Source: Curtobacterium sp. MCJR17_055
GTDB taxonomy: Bacteria; Actinomycetota; Actinomycetes; Actinomycetales; Microbacteriaceae
Length of the DNA stretch: 64,000 nt
Direction: 5' to 3'
Assembly (NCBI RefSeq): GCF_003224335.1
Contig: NZ_QKLF01000003.1
Span: 248,001 to 312,000 of the forward strand
This document shows positions 42,225 to 53,446 of this stretch, piece after piece. Each line of letters starts with the position of its first letter. Within the stretch, counting starts at the first letter, position 1. The notes below the pieces were generated by a model that did no database searches, was not told where the DNA came from, and saw only the letters and a program-made list of their open reading frames with translations. The position numbers were made by a program, and so were the translations under genes.

Positions 42225-43823
42225 TCAGGTGGTGACTGCAGCCGTGATGACCGCCGTCGCTGCGGGGAGGTCCCGCGTCGACAGGGTCAGCACCGGGCGG
42301 CCGTGTTCGGCGAGGACACTCGCGTCGCCGGCGGCCTGGGCTCGGATGAGCCGACCGAAGGTGAAGGGGCGGCCGGGGACGGCCAGGTCGTCCTGCTCGT
42401 CGGAGACGATCTGCAGGAAGACGCCGTTCGCGGGACCGCCCTTGTGGTACTGGCCGGTCGAGTGCAGGAACCGGGGCCCGTACCCGAAGGTGACGGGACG
42501 GCCCGTGCGCTCGGCGAGGAGGTCGCGGAGGGCCTCCAGGCCGTGGCCGGCCGAACGGTCAACGTACGCCTGCACCGCCAGGTAGCCGTCCTCGCCGACC
42601 GCGGCCAGGAGGCTCGACACGGCCTGGGTGAGCGTCGCGCCGGTCTCGAGTCCGCCGGTCGCGGAGACCGCGATGCCGTCGTCCTCGAACGAGGGGGCCG
42701 TCGTCTCGGCGGCGGGCGCGTCGAGCAGCGCCCGGGCCGCGACCTTGGCGGCCTCGACGTCGGGCTGGTCGAACGGGTTGATCCCGAGCAGGCGCCCGGC
42801 GACCGCGACCGCGTACTCCCAGACGAGGAACTGCCCGCCGAGCGTGCCCGTGATCTCGACCTCGCCGGCGGCGACGTGTCGTTCGTCCTCCCGGGAGCCC
42901 ACCAGCCGGACGACCTGCAGGTCGGGCAGACCCGCGGTCACCTCGGGGGAGTCGACGTCGAGGACGACCGGCAGCAGCCCGCGGCCGTCCTTGCCGGTGG
43001 ACTCGGCGATGAGCTGTTCGACCCAGTCGCCGAAGCCGAGGATGTGCGTCCCGTCCGCGACGATCCCGATCTTGTCCCGGAGGGGAGCCGTCCCGCCGAG
43101 GACTGCTCCGAGCACGAGCCCGGGGTTCTCGTCGGTGTCGACCGCGAGGAGCACCGAGATGGCGTCGGCCTCGTCGAGTAGTTCGGCGATGTCGGCTCCG
43201 GCCAGACCGGCGGGGACGAGCCCGAACGCGGTGAGCGCGGAGTACCGACCGCCGACCGTAGGATCGGCGGTGAAGACCCGGTGACCGGCCTCGAGTGCCG
43301 TCGCCTCGAGCGCGGAGCCCGGGTCGGTGACGACGACGATCCGTCCGGCGGGGTTGATCCCGGCGTCCTGGAACGCCTGCTCGAACACCCGGCGCTGCGA
43401 GTCCGTCTCCACCGTCGAACCGGACTTCGACGACACGACGAGCACCGTGCGCTCGAGGTCGGTCAGCGCGGCGCGGACCTGCGCGGGATCGGTGGAGTCG
43501 AGGACGACGAGCGGGACCCCGGCCGTGCGGGTGATGACCTCTGGCGCGAGCGACGAGCCGCCCATGCCGGCGAGCACCACCCGGTCCACGCCCTGGGCGA
43601 GCAACTGCTCGCGCAGCGCGGCGACCTCGGCGACGAGCGGACGGGAGACGGAGACCGCCTCCACCCAGCCGAGGCGCTTCGACGCCTCGGCTTCCGCGGC
43701 GGGGCCCCACAGGGCGGCGTCCTGCGCCGTGATCCCGGACGCCACCAGGTCGGTGACGAGGCGCGGGACCACCGTGTCGATGGCCCGCGCCGCGTCACCG
43801 CTGGCGGCGATGGAGACGGTCAC
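42225..43823 (-). CDS. pgi: Glucose-6-phosphate isomerase
   Basis: 532 aa. Interconverts glucose-6-phosphate and fructose-6-phosphate, linking glycolysis and the pentose phosphate route. The first SIS domain includes VLAGMGGSSLAPEVI and VVSSKSGSTVETDSQ; a PGI-like TVGGRYSALTAFGLVPAGLAG follows, and the C-terminal segment FGYGPRFLHSTGQYHKGGP is characteristic of the actinobacterial type. The start is GTG at 43823, two bases after the tal stop, with AGGAG overlapping the tal stop region. The open frame continues upstream into tal, but that part is the antisense-free shadow of tal and not homologous to PGI. Confidence 0.95.
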   Translation of the reverse strand: MTVSIAASGDAARAIDTVVPRLVTDLVASGITAQDAALWGPAAEAEASKRLGWVEAVSVSRPLVAEVAALREQLLAQGVDRVVLAGMGGSSLAPEVITRTAGVPLVVLDSTDPAQVRAALTDLERTVLVVSSKSGSTVETDSQRRVFEQAFQDAGINPAGRIVVVTDPGSALEATALEAGHRVFTADPTVGGRYSALTAFGLVPAGLAGADIAELLDEADAISVLLAVDTDENPGLVLGAVLGGTAPLRDKIGIVADGTHILGFGDWVEQLIAESTGKDGRGLLPVVLDVDSPEVTAGLPDLQVVRLVGSREDERHVAAGEVEITGTLGGQFLVWEYAVAVAGRLLGINPFDQPDVEAAKVAARALLDAPAAETTAPSFEDDGIAVSATGGLETGATLTQAVSSLLAAVGEDGYLAVQAYVDRSAGHGLEALRDLLAERTGRPVTFGYGPRFLHSTGQYHKGGPANGVFLQIVSDEQDDLAVPGRPFTFGRLIRAQAAGDASVLAEHGRPVLTLSTRDLPAATAVITAAVTT

Positions 43824-43825
43824 TC

Positions 43826-44938
43826 CTACTTGGCGTTCTCGAGCGCGGTCTGGACCGTGTCGACGAGCTCGCCCCACGAGACGTTGAACTTCTCGACGGC
43901 TTCCTTCTCGAGCAGCGCGACGACGTCGTCGTAGTCGACACCGACGGCAGCGAGCTGGTCCATGACCTGGTTCGCGTCGTCGAAGGTGCCGGCGATCGCG
44001 TCGCCGTGGACCTCGCCGTGGTCGAACGTCGCCTCGAGGGTCTTGCCCGGCATCGTGTTGACGGTGTTCGGGGCGGCGAGCTCGGTCACGTAGAGCGTGT
44101 CGGGCAGCGACGGGTCCTTGACGCCGGTCGAGGCCCACAGCGGGCGCTGCGTGTTCGCGCCGGACTCGAGCAGGCCGAGGGCACGCTCGGTCGCGAAGGC
44201 CTGGGTCCAGACCTGGTAGGCGAGCTGGGCGTTGGCGATGCCCGCCTTGGACTTGAGCGCGGTGGCCTCGTCGGAGCCGATGGCGTCGAGACGCTTGTCG
44301 ATCTCGGAGTCGACGCGCGACACGAAGAACGACGCGACCGAGTGGATCTTCGACAGGTCGTGGCCGGCGGCCTTGGCCTTCTCGAGCCCGCCGAGGTAGG
44401 CGTCGATGACGGCGCGGTAGCGCTCGAGCGAGAAGATCAGGGTGACGTTGACCGAGATGCCCGCGCCGATGACCTCGGTGATGGCCTCGAGGCCGTCGAC
44501 CGTCGCCGGGATCTTGATGAGGACGTTCTCCTTGCCGACCTTGTCGAACAGGAACTTCGCCTGCTCGATGGTCTTCGCCGTGTCGTGCGCGAGACCCGGC
44601 TCGACCTCGATCGAGACGCGGCCGTCGAAGCCGTTCGAGGAGGCGTAGATCGGGGCGAAGATGTCCGACGCGTCGGCGACGTCACGCGTCGTGATCTCGA
44701 AGATCGCGTTGGTCACGTCGGTACCGGCCGCGGCCAGCTCCTTGACCTGCGCGTCGTAGCGCTCGCCCTTGGCGAGGGCCGAGGCGAAGATCGTCGGGTT
44801 GGTGGTGACGCCGACGACGTTGCGGTCCGCGATGAGGTTCTCGAGACGGCCGGTCTCGAGGAGCTCGCGGGACAGGTCGTCGAGCCAGATGCTCACGCCG
44901 ACGGCGGAGAGGGCTTCGGTGGGAGTGGTGTCAGTCAT
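43826..44938 (-). CDS. tal: Transaldolase
   Basis: 370 aa, the long TalB/Tal type of actinobacteria. Transfers a dihydroxyacetone unit between sugar phosphates. Signature [15 protein letters not shown] near residue 46, Schiff-base lysine in [18 protein letters not shown] (about 140), and [19 protein letters not shown] 44938 is preceded by a purine-rich AGAAGAAGCGA. Upstream on the minus strand two hairpins separate it from tkt, so its own promoter or regulated read-through is expected. Confidence 0.97.
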   Translation of the reverse strand: MTDTTPTEALSAVGVSIWLDDLSRELLETGRLENLIADRNVVGVTTNPTIFASALAKGERYDAQVKELAAAGTDVTNAIFEITTRDVADASDIFAPIYASSNGFDGRVSIEVEPGLAHDTAKTIEQAKFLFDKVGKENVLIKIPATVDGLEAITEVIGAGISVNVTLIFSLERYRAVIDAYLGGLEKAKAAGHDLSKIHSVASFFVSRVDSEIDKRLDAIGSDEATALKSKAGIANAQLAYQVWTQAFATERALGLLESGANTQRPLWASTGVKDPSLPDTLYVTELAAPNTVNTMPGKTLEATFDHGEVHGDAIAGTFDDANQVMDQLAAVGVDYDDVVALLEKEAVEKFNVSWGELVDTVQTALENAK

Positions 44939-45010
44939 TCGCTTCTTCTCTTCTTCGTTTCGTTCGTCGGCTGCTCGAGCCGGGGTCTGTGCGGGGGACG
45001 TGCCCCCGGG

Positions 45011-45083
45011 ACGGGAGGTCCGTGGCGGAGTCGCCGCGGGCCTCCCGTACGGAAGGGCCGGGCCCGGAGTCCGGGCCCGGCCC
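45011..45083 (-). terminator. tkt double hairpin; the second is a palindrome-family member
   Basis: Reading in the direction of tkt: first a perfect 13-bp stem (45055-45067 with 45071-45083, loop of 3), then a fully paired 17-bp stem with wobbles (45011-45027 with 45032-45048, loop GAGT) whose outer arm is ACGGGAGG. They occupy the tkt-tal gap. Confidence 0.8.
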
Positions 45084-45089
45084 AGGGGG

Positions 45090-47186
45090 TCAGGAGGCTG
45101 CTGCGATCGATTCCTTGGCCGCCGAGACGACGTGCTCGGTGGTGAAGCCGAACTCCTCGAACAGCTTCTGGTAGTCGGCCGAGGCACCGAAGTGCTCGAT
45201 CGACACGCTGCGACCGGCGTCACCGACGATGTCGCGCCAGCTCATCGCGATCCCGGCCTCGACCGAGACGCGGGCCTTGACGGCCTTCGGCAGGACCGAC
45301 TCGCGGTACGCCTCGTCCTGCTCGTGGAACCACTCGAGCGACGGAGCCGAGACGACGCGGGCGTTGATGCCCTCGCCCTTGAGCTGCTCACGCGCGTCGA
45401 GCGCGATCTGCACCTCGGAACCGGTGCCGATGAGGATGACGTCCGGCGTGCCGTTCGGGGCCTCGGCCAGGACGTAGGCGCCCTTGGCGACGTTCTTCGC
45501 GGAGGCGAGCGTCTCGCCGGAGGCGTCGCCCTCACCACGCTCGAAGACCGGGAGGTTCTGACGGCTCAGCGCGATGCCGGCCGGGCGGTCCTGGTGCTTG
45601 AGCATCTCGAGCCAGGCGTACGCGACCTCGTTGGCGTCAGCGGGGCGGACGACGTCGAGACCCGGGATCGCACGGAGGGCGCTGATCTGCTCGATCGGCT
45701 GGTGCGTCGGGCCGTCCTCGCCGAGGGCGATGGAGTCGTGCGTCCAGACGTAGATCGCCGGCGCCTTCATGAGCGCGGCGAGACGGACCGCCGGACGCAT
45801 GTAGTCGCTGAAGATGAGGAACGTGCCGCCGAAGGGACGGGTGTTCCCGTGCAGGACGATGCCGTTGAGGATCGAGCCCATGGCGTGCTCGCGGATGCCG
45901 AAGTGCAGGACGCGGCCGAACGGGTCGGTGGTCCAGGTCTTCGTCGTGGCCTCGGCCGGACCGAAGGACTTGCCGTCCTCGATCGTGGTCAGGTTCGACT
46001 CGGCCAGGTCGGCCGAACCGCCCCAGAACTCGGGCATGAGCGGCGCGATGGCGTTGATGACCTTGCCCGAGGCGGCACGGGTCGAGACGGCCTTCTCGGA
46101 GCTGAAGACCGGCAGTGCGGCCTCGAGGCCCTCCGGGAGCTCCTTCGCCTGGACGCGGTCGAAGAGCGCCTTCTTGTCGGCGTTGGCCGCGGCCCACGCG
46201 TCGAAGGACTTCTGCCACTCGGCGTGCTCGGCCTGGCCCTTGGCGATCGCACCACGGGTGTAGTCGAGGACCTCGGGGTCGACGTCGAAGGTCTTCTCGG
46301 GGTCGAAGCCCAGGACCTCCTTGAGGCCCTTGAGCTCGTCGGCGCCGAGTGCGGAGCCGTGGATCTTGCCGGAGTTCTGCTTGGTCGGCGACGGCCAACC
46401 GATGATCGTCTTGAGGACGATGAGCGACGGCTTGTCGTGGACCTGCTTCGCGGCCTCGACGGCGGCGTGGAGCGCTTCGGCGTCCTCGCTGTACTCGCCG
46501 GTCTTCTTCCAGTCGACGACCTGGACGTGCCAGCCGAGCGCCTCGTAGCGGGCGTGGACGTCCTCGGAGAACGCGATGTCGGTGTCGTCCTCGATCGAGA
46601 TCTGGTTCGAGTCGTAGAAGGCGATGAGGTTGCCGAGCTGCTGGCGGCCCGCGAGGCTGGCGGCCTCGTTCGTGACGCCCTCCTGCATGTCACCGTCTCC
46701 GGCGATCACGTAGGTGTAGTGGTCGAACGGCGACTGGCCGGCCGGGGTCTCCGGGTCGAACAGGCCGCGCTCGAAGCGCTGCGCGTAGGCGAAGCCCACG
46801 GAGGAGGCGAGGCCCTGGCCGAGCGGGCCGGTCGTGATCTCGACGCCGTCGGTGTGGCCGTACTCCGGGTGGCCCGGGGTCTTCGAGCCCCACTTGCGCA
46901 GGTGCTGCAGGTCGTCGAGCTCGAGGCCGTAGCCGTGCAAGTAGAACTGCACGTACTGGAGGATCGAGGCGTGGCCTGCCGAGAGGATGAAGCGGTCGCG
47001 GCCGATCCACGTGGAGTCGCTCGGGTCGCGGCGCATCACCTTCTGGAACAGGAGGTGAGCCAGCGGCGCGAGGCTCATCGCGGTGCCGGGGTGACCGTTG
47101 CCGGCCGCCTCGACAGAGTCGGCGGCGAGGACGCGGGCCGTGTCGACGGCCTTCCGGTCGATGGCGTCCCAGGTGAATTCAGCCAC
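45090..47186 (-). CDS. tkt: Transketolase
   Basis: 698 aa, full length. Thiamine diphosphate enzyme moving two-carbon units in the pentose phosphate pathway. Seen: the opening [20 protein letters not shown], the thiamine-binding motif [21 protein letters not shown] ... YDSNQISIE, the active-site [18 protein letters not shown] and the C-terminal domain. Start GTG 47186; upstream an AAGGG lies about 11 bases away, a little far. Head of the cluster; a TATGCT (47344-47349, minus) is a weak candidate -10. Confidence 0.98.
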   Translation of the reverse strand: MAEFTWDAIDRKAVDTARVLAADSVEAAGNGHPGTAMSLAPLAHLLFQKVMRRDPSDSTWIGRDRFILSAGHASILQYVQFYLHGYGLELDDLQHLRKWGSKTPGHPEYGHTDGVEITTGPLGQGLASSVGFAYAQRFERGLFDPETPAGQSPFDHYTYVIAGDGDMQEGVTNEAASLAGRQQLGNLIAFYDSNQISIEDDTDIAFSEDVHARYEALGWHVQVVDWKKTGEYSEDAEALHAAVEAAKQVHDKPSLIVLKTIIGWPSPTKQNSGKIHGSALGADELKGLKEVLGFDPEKTFDVDPEVLDYTRGAIAKGQAEHAEWQKSFDAWAAANADKKALFDRVQAKELPEGLEAALPVFSSEKAVSTRAASGKVINAIAPLMPEFWGGSADLAESNLTTIEDGKSFGPAEATTKTWTTDPFGRVLHFGIREHAMGSILNGIVLHGNTRPFGGTFLIFSDYMRPAVRLAALMKAPAIYVWTHDSIALGEDGPTHQPIEQISALRAIPGLDVVRPADANEVAYAWLEMLKHQDRPAGIALSRQNLPVFERGEGDASGETLASAKNVAKGAYVLAEAPNGTPDVILIGTGSEVQIALDAREQLKGEGINARVVSAPSLEWFHEQDEAYRESVLPKAVKARVSVEAGIAMSWRDIVGDAGRSVSIEHFGASADYQKLFEEFGFTTEHVVSAAKESIAAAS

Positions 47187-47608
47187 TTGGATGTTGACCC
47201 TTCATTGATGCGACATGTGCGAGGGCTCGTGCCATCGCACGGACATGTTGCCGACCCGGGGCTCCGTCGCGGTGCCGTTGCCGGCAGCCGACCGGCTCGA
47301 ACGCGGCCGACGTCATCGGGGCACGCTGCGGGAGGGCCTCTCCAGCATAGTGAACCGGCACTCAGAAGGTGTCCAGGTGACCGGCGAGGCTGGATGGTCA
47401 TCGGGCTCCGGACCGACGACCGGGCGTGTCCGGCCGTCGGGGTAGTGGATGGCGGGATCGGGACGGGCGGCGGCGGGACATCGTCGTGGCGCCGTCGATC
47501 GCGTAAACTGTCGGTGAGCCGCGACCATTCCGCGGACACGCATGCCCGGACGCCGACGGTGCCGTCCACCCGAGCGTGCGGACTGCAGCGAAACAGACTG
47601 AGGTTCCC
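47187..47608. other. Divergent promoter region between tkt and ctaB, no gene seen
   Basis: 422 bp without a credible gene; the open frames here are short and have no conserved start. Candidate -10 elements are TATGCT on the minus strand (47344-47349) for tkt and TAAACT on the plus strand (47504-47509) for ctaB; neither has a convincing -35. Confidence 0.5.
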
Positions 47609-48553
47609 TTGCCGACTGCCACCGTGACCAGGCCAGACACCGTTCGTCGGTCGATGCTGTCCCGCAAGGTCCGGGCGTACGTCTCGCTCACCAAGCCGCG
47701 CGTCATGGAGTTGCTGCTCGTCACGACCGCACCCACGATGTTCCTCGCGGAACGGGGTGTGCCCGACCTGTGGCTCGTCTTCTGGACGATGCTCGGCGGC
47801 GCGATGTCGGCGGGCTCGGCCTCGGCCTTCAACTGCTACATCGACCGCGACATCGACCGGCTGATGAAGCGGACGAGCACCCGCCCGCTGGTGACCGGCG
47901 AGCTCTCCGACCGCGAGGCACTGGTCTTCTCGTGGGCACTCGGCATCGCGTCGACGGTGGTCCTCGTCGTCTTCGTGAACTGGCTCGCCGCCGCCCTCAG
48001 CATCGCCGCGATCCTCATCTACGTCTTCGTCTACACGCTCTGGCTCAAGCGCCGCACCCCGCAGAACATCGTCTGGGGCGGTTCCGCCGGGTGCATGCCC
48101 GTGCTCATCGGCTGGGCCGCCGTCACCGGGTCGCTGACGTGGGCACCGGTCATCCTGTTCATGGTCATCTTCCTCTGGACGCCGCCGCACTACTGGCCGC
48201 TCTCGATGAAGTACCGCGACGACTACGACGCCGCCGACGTCCCGATGCTCGCCGTCGTCCGCGGCCGCACGGTCGTCGGGCTCCAGGTCGTGCTGTACGC
48301 GTGGGCGACGCTGGTCTGCTCGCTGCTGCTCGTCCCCGTGGCGGCCATGGGCCCGCTGTACACCGTGGTCGCCCTCGCGGCCGGCATCTGGTTCGTCGTC
48401 GAGTCGCACATGCTGTACAACCGGGCGATCCAGCACATGGAGCAGGTGCAGCCGATGCGCGTGTTCCGCAGCTCGATCACCTACCTGACGTTGCTCTTCA
48501 TCGCCGTGGGCATCGACCCGCTGCTGCCGCAGGTCTTCACCTTCACGATCTGA
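47609..48553 (+). CDS. ctaB: Protoheme IX farnesyltransferase
   Basis: 314 aa, UbiA-type prenyltransferase that turns heme b into heme O, the first step to heme A for cytochrome aa3 oxidase. About eight transmembrane segments; the catalytic Asp-rich motifs are [20 protein letters not shown] (about 82-101) and [13 protein letters not shown] (about 205-217), with [10 protein letters not shown] at the start. TTG 47609 is chosen for the TGAGG six to ten bases upstream; GTG 47576 would add 11 residues. Divergent from tkt, as in many actinobacteria. A 19-bp hairpin follows, then a repeat array, then ctaA on the other strand. Confidence 0.95.
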   Translation: MPTATVTRPDTVRRSMLSRKVRAYVSLTKPRVMELLLVTTAPTMFLAERGVPDLWLVFWTMLGGAMSAGSASAFNCYIDRDIDRLMKRTSTRPLVTGELSDREALVFSWALGIASTVVLVVFVNWLAAALSIAAILIYVFVYTLWLKRRTPQNIVWGGSAGCMPVLIGWAAVTGSLTWAPVILFMVIFLWTPPHYWPLSMKYRDDYDAADVPMLAVVRGRTVVGLQVVLYAWATLVCSLLLVPVAAMGPLYTVVALAAGIWFVVESHMLYNRAIQHMEQVQPMRVFRSSITYLTLLFIAVGIDPLLPQVFTFTI

Positions 48554-48560
48554 GGCGCGT

Positions 48561-48600
48561 CACGACGGCCCCGGTCTCCTCGGAGACCGGGGCCGTCGTG
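48561..48600 (+). terminator. ctaB terminator
   Basis: Nineteen-bp perfect stem (48561-48579 with 48582-48600) and a minimal loop, seven bp after the ctaB stop. Its arm is unrelated to the GACGGGAGGC family. Confidence 0.85.
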
Positions 48601-48808
48601 GACCGGCGCCGGCGGGGCGGGGGAAGGACCCTCGAGCTGCACGCAGGTCCGCGCCACTCTCCACGAGGGAGACGGTGGCACGGTCCGGGTCTGCGGGGCC
48701 AGGGGGTGCGGCCCGTTCGCACGCGGTTCGTCCATCCCGGCTCGGTCCGGCCCGGCCAGGCTCGGTCCGGACCCGCGGGTCGGCCCGCGTCCGGATTCCG
48801 TCAGGGTG

Positions 48809-49076
48809 AGGACAGGAGGCACGCGACGGCCAGGATCACGACCGTCCCGCTCAGGACGGGAGGCACGGGCCAGGCAGGAGCACGCCACCCGTCCGGCTCA
48901 GGGCGGGACGCACGGGTCGGCCCGGAGCGTGTCAGCGGTCCGGCTCAGGACGGCAGGCGCGGATGGGTTCGAGGGTGCCGTCGGTCCGGCTCGGGACGGG
49001 CGCTGCGCGCCGACGCCGCCACCTGACTCGAGACGGGAGCCGTCGCTGGGACCGGTACGGGCCTCCCGTCCGGCTC
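48809..49076. repeat. Tandem array of six degenerate ~46-bp hairpin units
   Basis: Units start at 48809, 48853, 48900, 48947, 48993 and 49030 (spacings 44, 47, 47, 46, 37, 47). Each begins close to AGGACGGGAGGCACG and most end GTCCGGCTC; GGAC at the head can pair with GTCC at the tail, clearest in unit 2 and unit 6, so each unit can form a hairpin. Upstream, GGCTCGGTCCGG occurs twice 20 bp apart (48739, 48759). The array fills most of the ctaB-ctaA gap (48601-49123), where no gene is seen. No cas genes or unique spacers, so it is not CRISPR. Confidence 0.7.
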
Positions 49077-49123
49077 GGGCCCCGGGATCGTCCCGCGGAG
49101 GACGTCCTGCCCGGCGCCGACCG

Positions 49124-50089
49124 TCAGGCGCGGACGGCCTGCCGTCCGGCACTCGACCGCGTCGAGAGCACCACGGCGGTCATCGCCGCCACGAGCAGCC
49201 CGGCGAGGACCATGTGGGCGCCGACCAGCCCGACCGGGAGCCCGGTCTTCGCCTGGGTGAGCCCGACGGCGATCTGGACGAACTCGACGACGAGGAGCAG
49301 GAGCGGAGTCCGGCTCGACATCCGCAGCCGCACCGCACCGATGACCAGGACGAGGGTGAGCGCGAACGTGACGTAGGCGGGGATCGCGTGGAGGTGCTGC
49401 AGGAGCTCGGTGTCGAAGCCGGTCCGGTGCAGTGCGCCGCCGTCGACGCGCTCGCTCGCCCCGGCGTGCGGTCCGCTGCCGGTCGTGAGGATCCCGACGA
49501 GGACCGTCACGGCGACGGCGACCACTGCACCTCGGACGACGCCGAAGTACCACGAGGGGACGATCCGGTCGCGCACCCGCGGGCCGTTGACCGATCGGTA
49601 GACCAGTGCGGCGGTGACGCTCGTGAGCACCGCGGAGACGACGAAGTGCAGCCCGACCACGTACGGGTTGAGGTTCGTGATGACCGACACGCCGCCGATC
49701 ACGGCCTGGACCGGGATCGCTGCGCCCTGGGCGAACGCCAGCCAGAACAGTTCCGGCCGGGTCTTGCGCATGCGGACGACGGCCAGGAACATCGCGATCG
49801 CGACGATGACGAGCACGAAGGTCAGCAGACGGTTGCCGAACTCGATGACCCCGTGGATGCCCATCTCCGGCGTCGAGACGAGGGAGTCCGTCGTGCACTT
49901 CGGCCAGGTGGGGCACCCGAGACCGGACGCCGTCAGCCGGACGAGTCCGCCCGTGCCGATGAGGACGACCTCGACGACGAACGAGGCCCAGGCGAGGACG
50001 ACGACGCGGCGGTCCACGGCCCGGGGGAGCGACCACCAGCGGGTCGAGGTCGGGGTGTCCTGCTCGACGGACGGTGCGACGCGAGTCAC
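49124..50089 (-). CDS. ctaA: Heme A synthase (COX15/CtaA family)
   Basis: 321 aa, eight transmembrane segments. Oxidises the C8 methyl of heme O to give heme A for cytochrome aa3 oxidase. Typical pieces: [27 protein letters not shown] at helix 1 and the following loop with the cysteine pair, a [15 protein letters not shown] segment with a heme-ligand His and Glu, and [11 protein letters not shown] in the second half. Start GTG 50089 with AGGAAGG about 11 bases upstream on the minus strand. Divergent from the suf operon. Confidence 0.95.
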   Translation of the reverse strand: MTRVAPSVEQDTPTSTRWWSLPRAVDRRVVVLAWASFVVEVVLIGTGGLVRLTASGLGCPTWPKCTTDSLVSTPEMGIHGVIEFGNRLLTFVLVIVAIAMFLAVVRMRKTRPELFWLAFAQGAAIPVQAVIGGVSVITNLNPYVVGLHFVVSAVLTSVTAALVYRSVNGPRVRDRIVPSWYFGVVRGAVVAVAVTVLVGILTTGSGPHAGASERVDGGALHRTGFDTELLQHLHAIPAYVTFALTLVLVIGAVRLRMSSRTPLLLLVVEFVQIAVGLTQAKTGLPVGLVGAHMVLAGLLVAAMTAVVLSTRSSAGRQAVRA

Positions 50090-50277
50090 GAGGGTGGTGC
50101 CTTCCTGTTGTTCCGGGCCCTGGACCTGTAGGATTCGAGGGTTCAGCAGCAGTCAAGTCTAGGCAGGCGCCGGCTCCGAAAGGGCCGAGATCGCCGCTCG
50201 ATGCCAGGACTGCGTGGAAGCATCGACGTTGCGAGGCAGCAACACCCGGTCCGTCGTGTCGGCGGTCCGCGGTGGAA

Positions 50278-50292
50278 TGGTGTCCGACACCA
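50278..50292. promoter_or_regulatory. 15-bp palindrome upstream of sufB, candidate operator
   Basis: TGGTGTC and GACACCA are perfect inverted copies around a single C, 46 bp before sufB. A TAGGAT hexamer at 50129-50134 is the only -10 candidate seen, so the site would lie in the leader. No SufR gene is adjacent. Confidence 0.35.
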
Positions 50293-50337
50293 CCGGGTTG
50301 TACGGAGACGCTGTTGCGAGAAGGAAACGAGGAGACC

Positions 50338-51756
50338 ATGTCCGACGTGCTCATCGACCGTCCAGAACTCGAAGGGCTCGGCCAGTACGAATTCGGCTGG
50401 GCCGACTCCGACGCGGCCGGCGCCTCCGCCCGCCGCGGGCTCTCGGACGAGGTCGTCACCGACATCTCCGAGCGCAAGGGCGAACCGGAGTGGATGCGGG
50501 CGAACCGCCTCAAGGCGCTGAAGATCTTCGACCGCAAGCCGATGCCCTCCTGGGGTGCGGACCTGTCGGACATCGACTTCGACAACATCAAGTACTTCGT
50601 GAAGTCGACGGAGAACCAGGCCGAGTCGTGGGAGGACCTCCCCGAGGACATCCGGACGACCTACGAGCGTCTGGGCATCCCGGAGGCCGAGCGTCAGCGT
50701 CTCGTCGCCGGCGTCGCCGCGCAGTACGAGTCCGAGGTCGTCTACCACCAGATCCGCGAGGACCTGGAGCAGCAGGGTGTCATCTTCATGGACACCGACA
50801 CGGCGCTGCGTGAGCACCCGGAGCTGTTCCAGGAGTACTTCGGCACCGTGATCCCGTCCGGTGACAACAAGTTCGCCGCGCTGAACACGGCCGTCTGGTC
50901 GGGTGGCTCGTTCGTCTACGTCCCGAAGGGCGTCCACGTCGAGATCCCGCTGCAGGCGTACTTCCGCATCAACACGGAGAACATGGGCCAGTTCGAGCGG
51001 ACGCTGATCATCGCGGACGAGGACTCCTACATCCACTACATCGAGGGCTGCACCGCCCCGATCTACAAGTCGGACTCCCTGCACTCCGCCGTCGTCGAGA
51101 TCATCGTGAAGAAGAACGCACGCGTGCGCTACACAACGATCCAGAACTGGTCGAACAACGTCTACAACCTCGTGACGAAGCGTGCGATCGCGCACGAGGG
51201 CGCCACCATGGAGTGGATCGACGGCAACATCGGCTCGAAGGTGACGATGAAGTACCCGTCGATCTACCTGGCCGGCGAGCACGCCAAGGGCGAGACCCTC
51301 TCGGTCGCCTTCGCGGGCCCGGGTCAGCACCAGGACGCCGGCGCGAAGATGATCCACATGGCGCCGTACACGACGTCGTCGATCGTCTCGAAGTCGATCG
51401 CCCGTGGTGGCGGTCGTGCCGGGTACCGCGGCGAGGTCCGCGTGGACCCTGCGGCGCACCACTCGGCGAACACCGTCCGCTGTGACGCGCTGCTCGTGGA
51501 CACGGTCTCGCGCAGCGACACGTACCCGGCGATCGACATCCGCGTGGACGACGTGCAGCTCGGACACGAGGCCACGGTCTCCCGCGTCAGCGAGGAGCAG
51601 CTGTTCTACCTCATGTCGCGTGGCATGCCCGAGGACGAGGCCATGGCGATGATCGTGCGCGGGTTCATCGAGCCGATCGCTCGCGAGCTCCCGATGGAGT
51701 ACGCACTCGAACTCAACAAGCTCATCGAGATGAGCATGGAAGGATCCGTCGGCTAG
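50338..51756 (+). CDS. sufB: Fe-S cluster assembly protein SufB
   Basis: 472 aa. Core scaffold of the SufBC2D complex that builds iron-sulfur clusters in the cytoplasm. It opens with the usual YEFGW-type segment and has [27 protein letters not shown], the middle [34 protein letters not shown] and the C-terminal beta-helix with the late [15 protein letters not shown]. No intein, unlike the M. tuberculosis homologue. ATG 50338 has GAGGAG nine bases upstream. First gene of an operon sufB-sufD-Rieske-sufC-sufT-like with gaps of 0 to about 56 bp. Confidence 0.98.
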   Translation: MSDVLIDRPELEGLGQYEFGWADSDAAGASARRGLSDEVVTDISERKGEPEWMRANRLKALKIFDRKPMPSWGADLSDIDFDNIKYFVKSTENQAESWEDLPEDIRTTYERLGIPEAERQRLVAGVAAQYESEVVYHQIREDLEQQGVIFMDTDTALREHPELFQEYFGTVIPSGDNKFAALNTAVWSGGSFVYVPKGVHVEIPLQAYFRINTENMGQFERTLIIADEDSYIHYIEGCTAPIYKSDSLHSAVVEIIVKKNARVRYTTIQNWSNNVYNLVTKRAIAHEGATMEWIDGNIGSKVTMKYPSIYLAGEHAKGETLSVAFAGPGQHQDAGAKMIHMAPYTTSSIVSKSIARGGGRAGYRGEVRVDPAAHHSANTVRCDALLVDTVSRSDTYPAIDIRVDDVQLGHEATVSRVSEEQLFYLMSRGMPEDEAMAMIVRGFIEPIARELPMEYALELNKLIEMSMEGSVG

Positions 51757-53064
51757 ATGTCCAGCTCCACCCCTCCTCCCCACATCGACCAGCCGACGGA
51801 GCCCGCGAGCACGCTCACGTCGGGCGGTACGGACCAGCACGGCGCCCGGGCGCACTCCGACGGCGGCTGGGACACCAAGGTGCCGGTGCAGACGCGTTCC
51901 GAGCGGTTCCGCTCGGGAGACGTCGGCGCCTTCCCCGCCGTGACCGGCCGAGAGGTCAACTGGAAGTTCGCGCCGCTCGACAAGATCCGGCCGCTCCTCG
52001 AGGGCACGCTGGACGGCTCGGCGTACCCCTTCCTCGCGACCCAGTCCGCCGGCGCCGACGTCGAATGGGGTCGCAGCGACGACCCGCGCGTCGGTGGTGC
52101 CGGACTGCCGGAGGACCGGGCGGCCGCCGCTGCCTGGAGCGCCCGTGACGCCGTCCTCGCGATCACCGTGAAGGCGACCGGTGAACACGAGTCCATGACC
52201 GTGACGCGATCGGACTTCGGGACGCACGCGCGTGCCGCGCACACCGTGATCACGGCCGAGCAGCACGCCGAGGGCATCGTCGTGATCGACAACCGTGGGT
52301 CCGCGCTCCTCAGCGAGAACCTCGAGATCGTGGTCCGGGACGGCGCACGACTGACCGTCGTCACCGTGCAGGACTGGGACGACGACGCCGTGCACGTGTC
52401 GACCCACTTCGCCGAGGTCGGCCGCGATGCGTTCCTCAAGCACGTGGTGGTCTCGCTCGGCGGCGACGTCGTCCGCGTCAACCCGTCGACGCACCTCGGC
52501 GCGCAGGGCGCCGACGCGGAGATGTACGGGGTGTACTTCGCGGACGCCGGGCAGTACATCGAGCAGCAGGTGTACGTCGACCACGACGCACCGAACACCC
52601 GCAGCCGCGTCAACTACAAGGGTGCGTTGCAGGGCGCCGGCGCGCACACGGTGTGGATCGGGGACGTCCTGATCGGGCGGACCGCTCCGGGCACCGACTC
52701 GTACGAGCAGAACCGGAACCTCGTGCTCACCGACGGCACGCGCGCGGACAGCATCCCGAACCTCGAGATCGAGACCGGGGACATCGAGGGTGCCGGGCAC
52801 GCCAGCGCCACCGGCCGCTTCGACGACGAGCAGCTCTTCTACCTGCAGGCCCGCGGCATCCCCGAGGAGGAGGCACGGCGTCTCGTCGTCCTCGGCTTCC
52901 TCGTCGAGGTCATCCAGAAGATCGGCGCGCCCGCGCTCGAGGAACGTCTGGTCGCCGCGGTCGAGCAGGAGCTCGCCGAGGGCCGGACGGTCCTCGCCGG
53001 GCCTGCCGCGGACCTGGTCGGCGCCGAGTCGACCGGTGCCGGGACGACCGGGGCCGACGCCTGA
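51757..53064 (+). CDS. sufD: Fe-S cluster assembly protein SufD
   Basis: 435 aa, the SufB paralogue that completes the SufBC2D scaffold and is needed for iron delivery. The first ~80 residues are variable and rich in Ser, Thr and Pro; the core is a right-handed beta-helix with the family block [31 protein letters not shown] and the last helix [24 protein letters not shown] 51757 follows the sufB stop directly. Its last base is shared with the next gene (TGATG). Confidence 0.96.
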   Translation: MSSSTPPPHIDQPTEPASTLTSGGTDQHGARAHSDGGWDTKVPVQTRSERFRSGDVGAFPAVTGREVNWKFAPLDKIRPLLEGTLDGSAYPFLATQSAGADVEWGRSDDPRVGGAGLPEDRAAAAAWSARDAVLAITVKATGEHESMTVTRSDFGTHARAAHTVITAEQHAEGIVVIDNRGSALLSENLEIVVRDGARLTVVTVQDWDDDAVHVSTHFAEVGRDAFLKHVVVSLGGDVVRVNPSTHLGAQGADAEMYGVYFADAGQYIEQQVYVDHDAPNTRSRVNYKGALQGAGAHTVWIGDVLIGRTAPGTDSYEQNRNLVLTDGTRADSIPNLEIETGDIEGAGHASATGRFDDEQLFYLQARGIPEEEARRLVVLGFLVEVIQKIGAPALEERLVAAVEQELAEGRTVLAGPAADLVGAESTGAGTTGADA

Positions 53065-53390
53065 TGGCCGAGAAGGTCTGCGCCGAGGGCGACATCGCCG
53101 TCGACAGCCCCATGCGGGTCGTCGTCGACGGCACGGCGGTCGCGATCGTCAAGGACTCCGCTGGGACCGTGCACGCCATCGGCGACACCTGCACCCACGG
53201 GGAGATCTCGCTGTCCGAGGGCTTCGTCGAGGACGACTCGCTCGAGTGCTGGGCGCACGGCTCGCAGTTCTCCCTGACGACCGGCAAGCCGAAGAACTTC
53301 CCGGCGTACGAGCCGGTCCCGGTCTTCCGGGTCGAGGTCCGGGACGGCGACGTCTACGTCGACGTCCACGACCCGGTCCCGGTCGACTGA
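53064..53390 (+). CDS. Rieske-type [2Fe-2S] ferredoxin of the suf operon
   Basis: 108 aa. Cluster ligands Cys43-x-His45 (DTCTHGEI) and Cys62-x2-His65 (ECWAHGSQF) match the Rieske ferredoxin pattern CxH...CxxH. It resembles the small ferredoxin components of ring-hydroxylating dioxygenases but lies inside the suf operon between sufD and sufC, so it probably serves as an electron donor or client of cluster assembly; that role is inferred. ATG 53064 overlaps the sufD stop by one base (TGATG). Such a Rieske gene in this place is common in Micrococcales as I recall. Confidence 0.93.
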   Translation: MAEKVCAEGDIAVDSPMRVVVDGTAVAIVKDSAGTVHAIGDTCTHGEISLSEGFVEDDSLECWAHGSQFSLTTGKPKNFPAYEPVPVFRVEVRDGDVYVDVHDPVPVD

Positions 53391-53446
53391 CCCGTCCACT
53401 TCTTCCGCGGCTGACGCCGCACCACAGCCACGACCGAAGGAACGCA

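Noticed and set aside
47187..47608. Small genes in the tkt-ctaB gap
   Set aside because: Frames of about 76 codons on both strands have no conserved start or motif; the gap is better read as a divergent promoter region.
48809..49076. CRISPR array
   Set aside because: The units are ~46 bp and degenerate over their whole length, with no constant repeat and unique spacer structure, and no cas genes are present.
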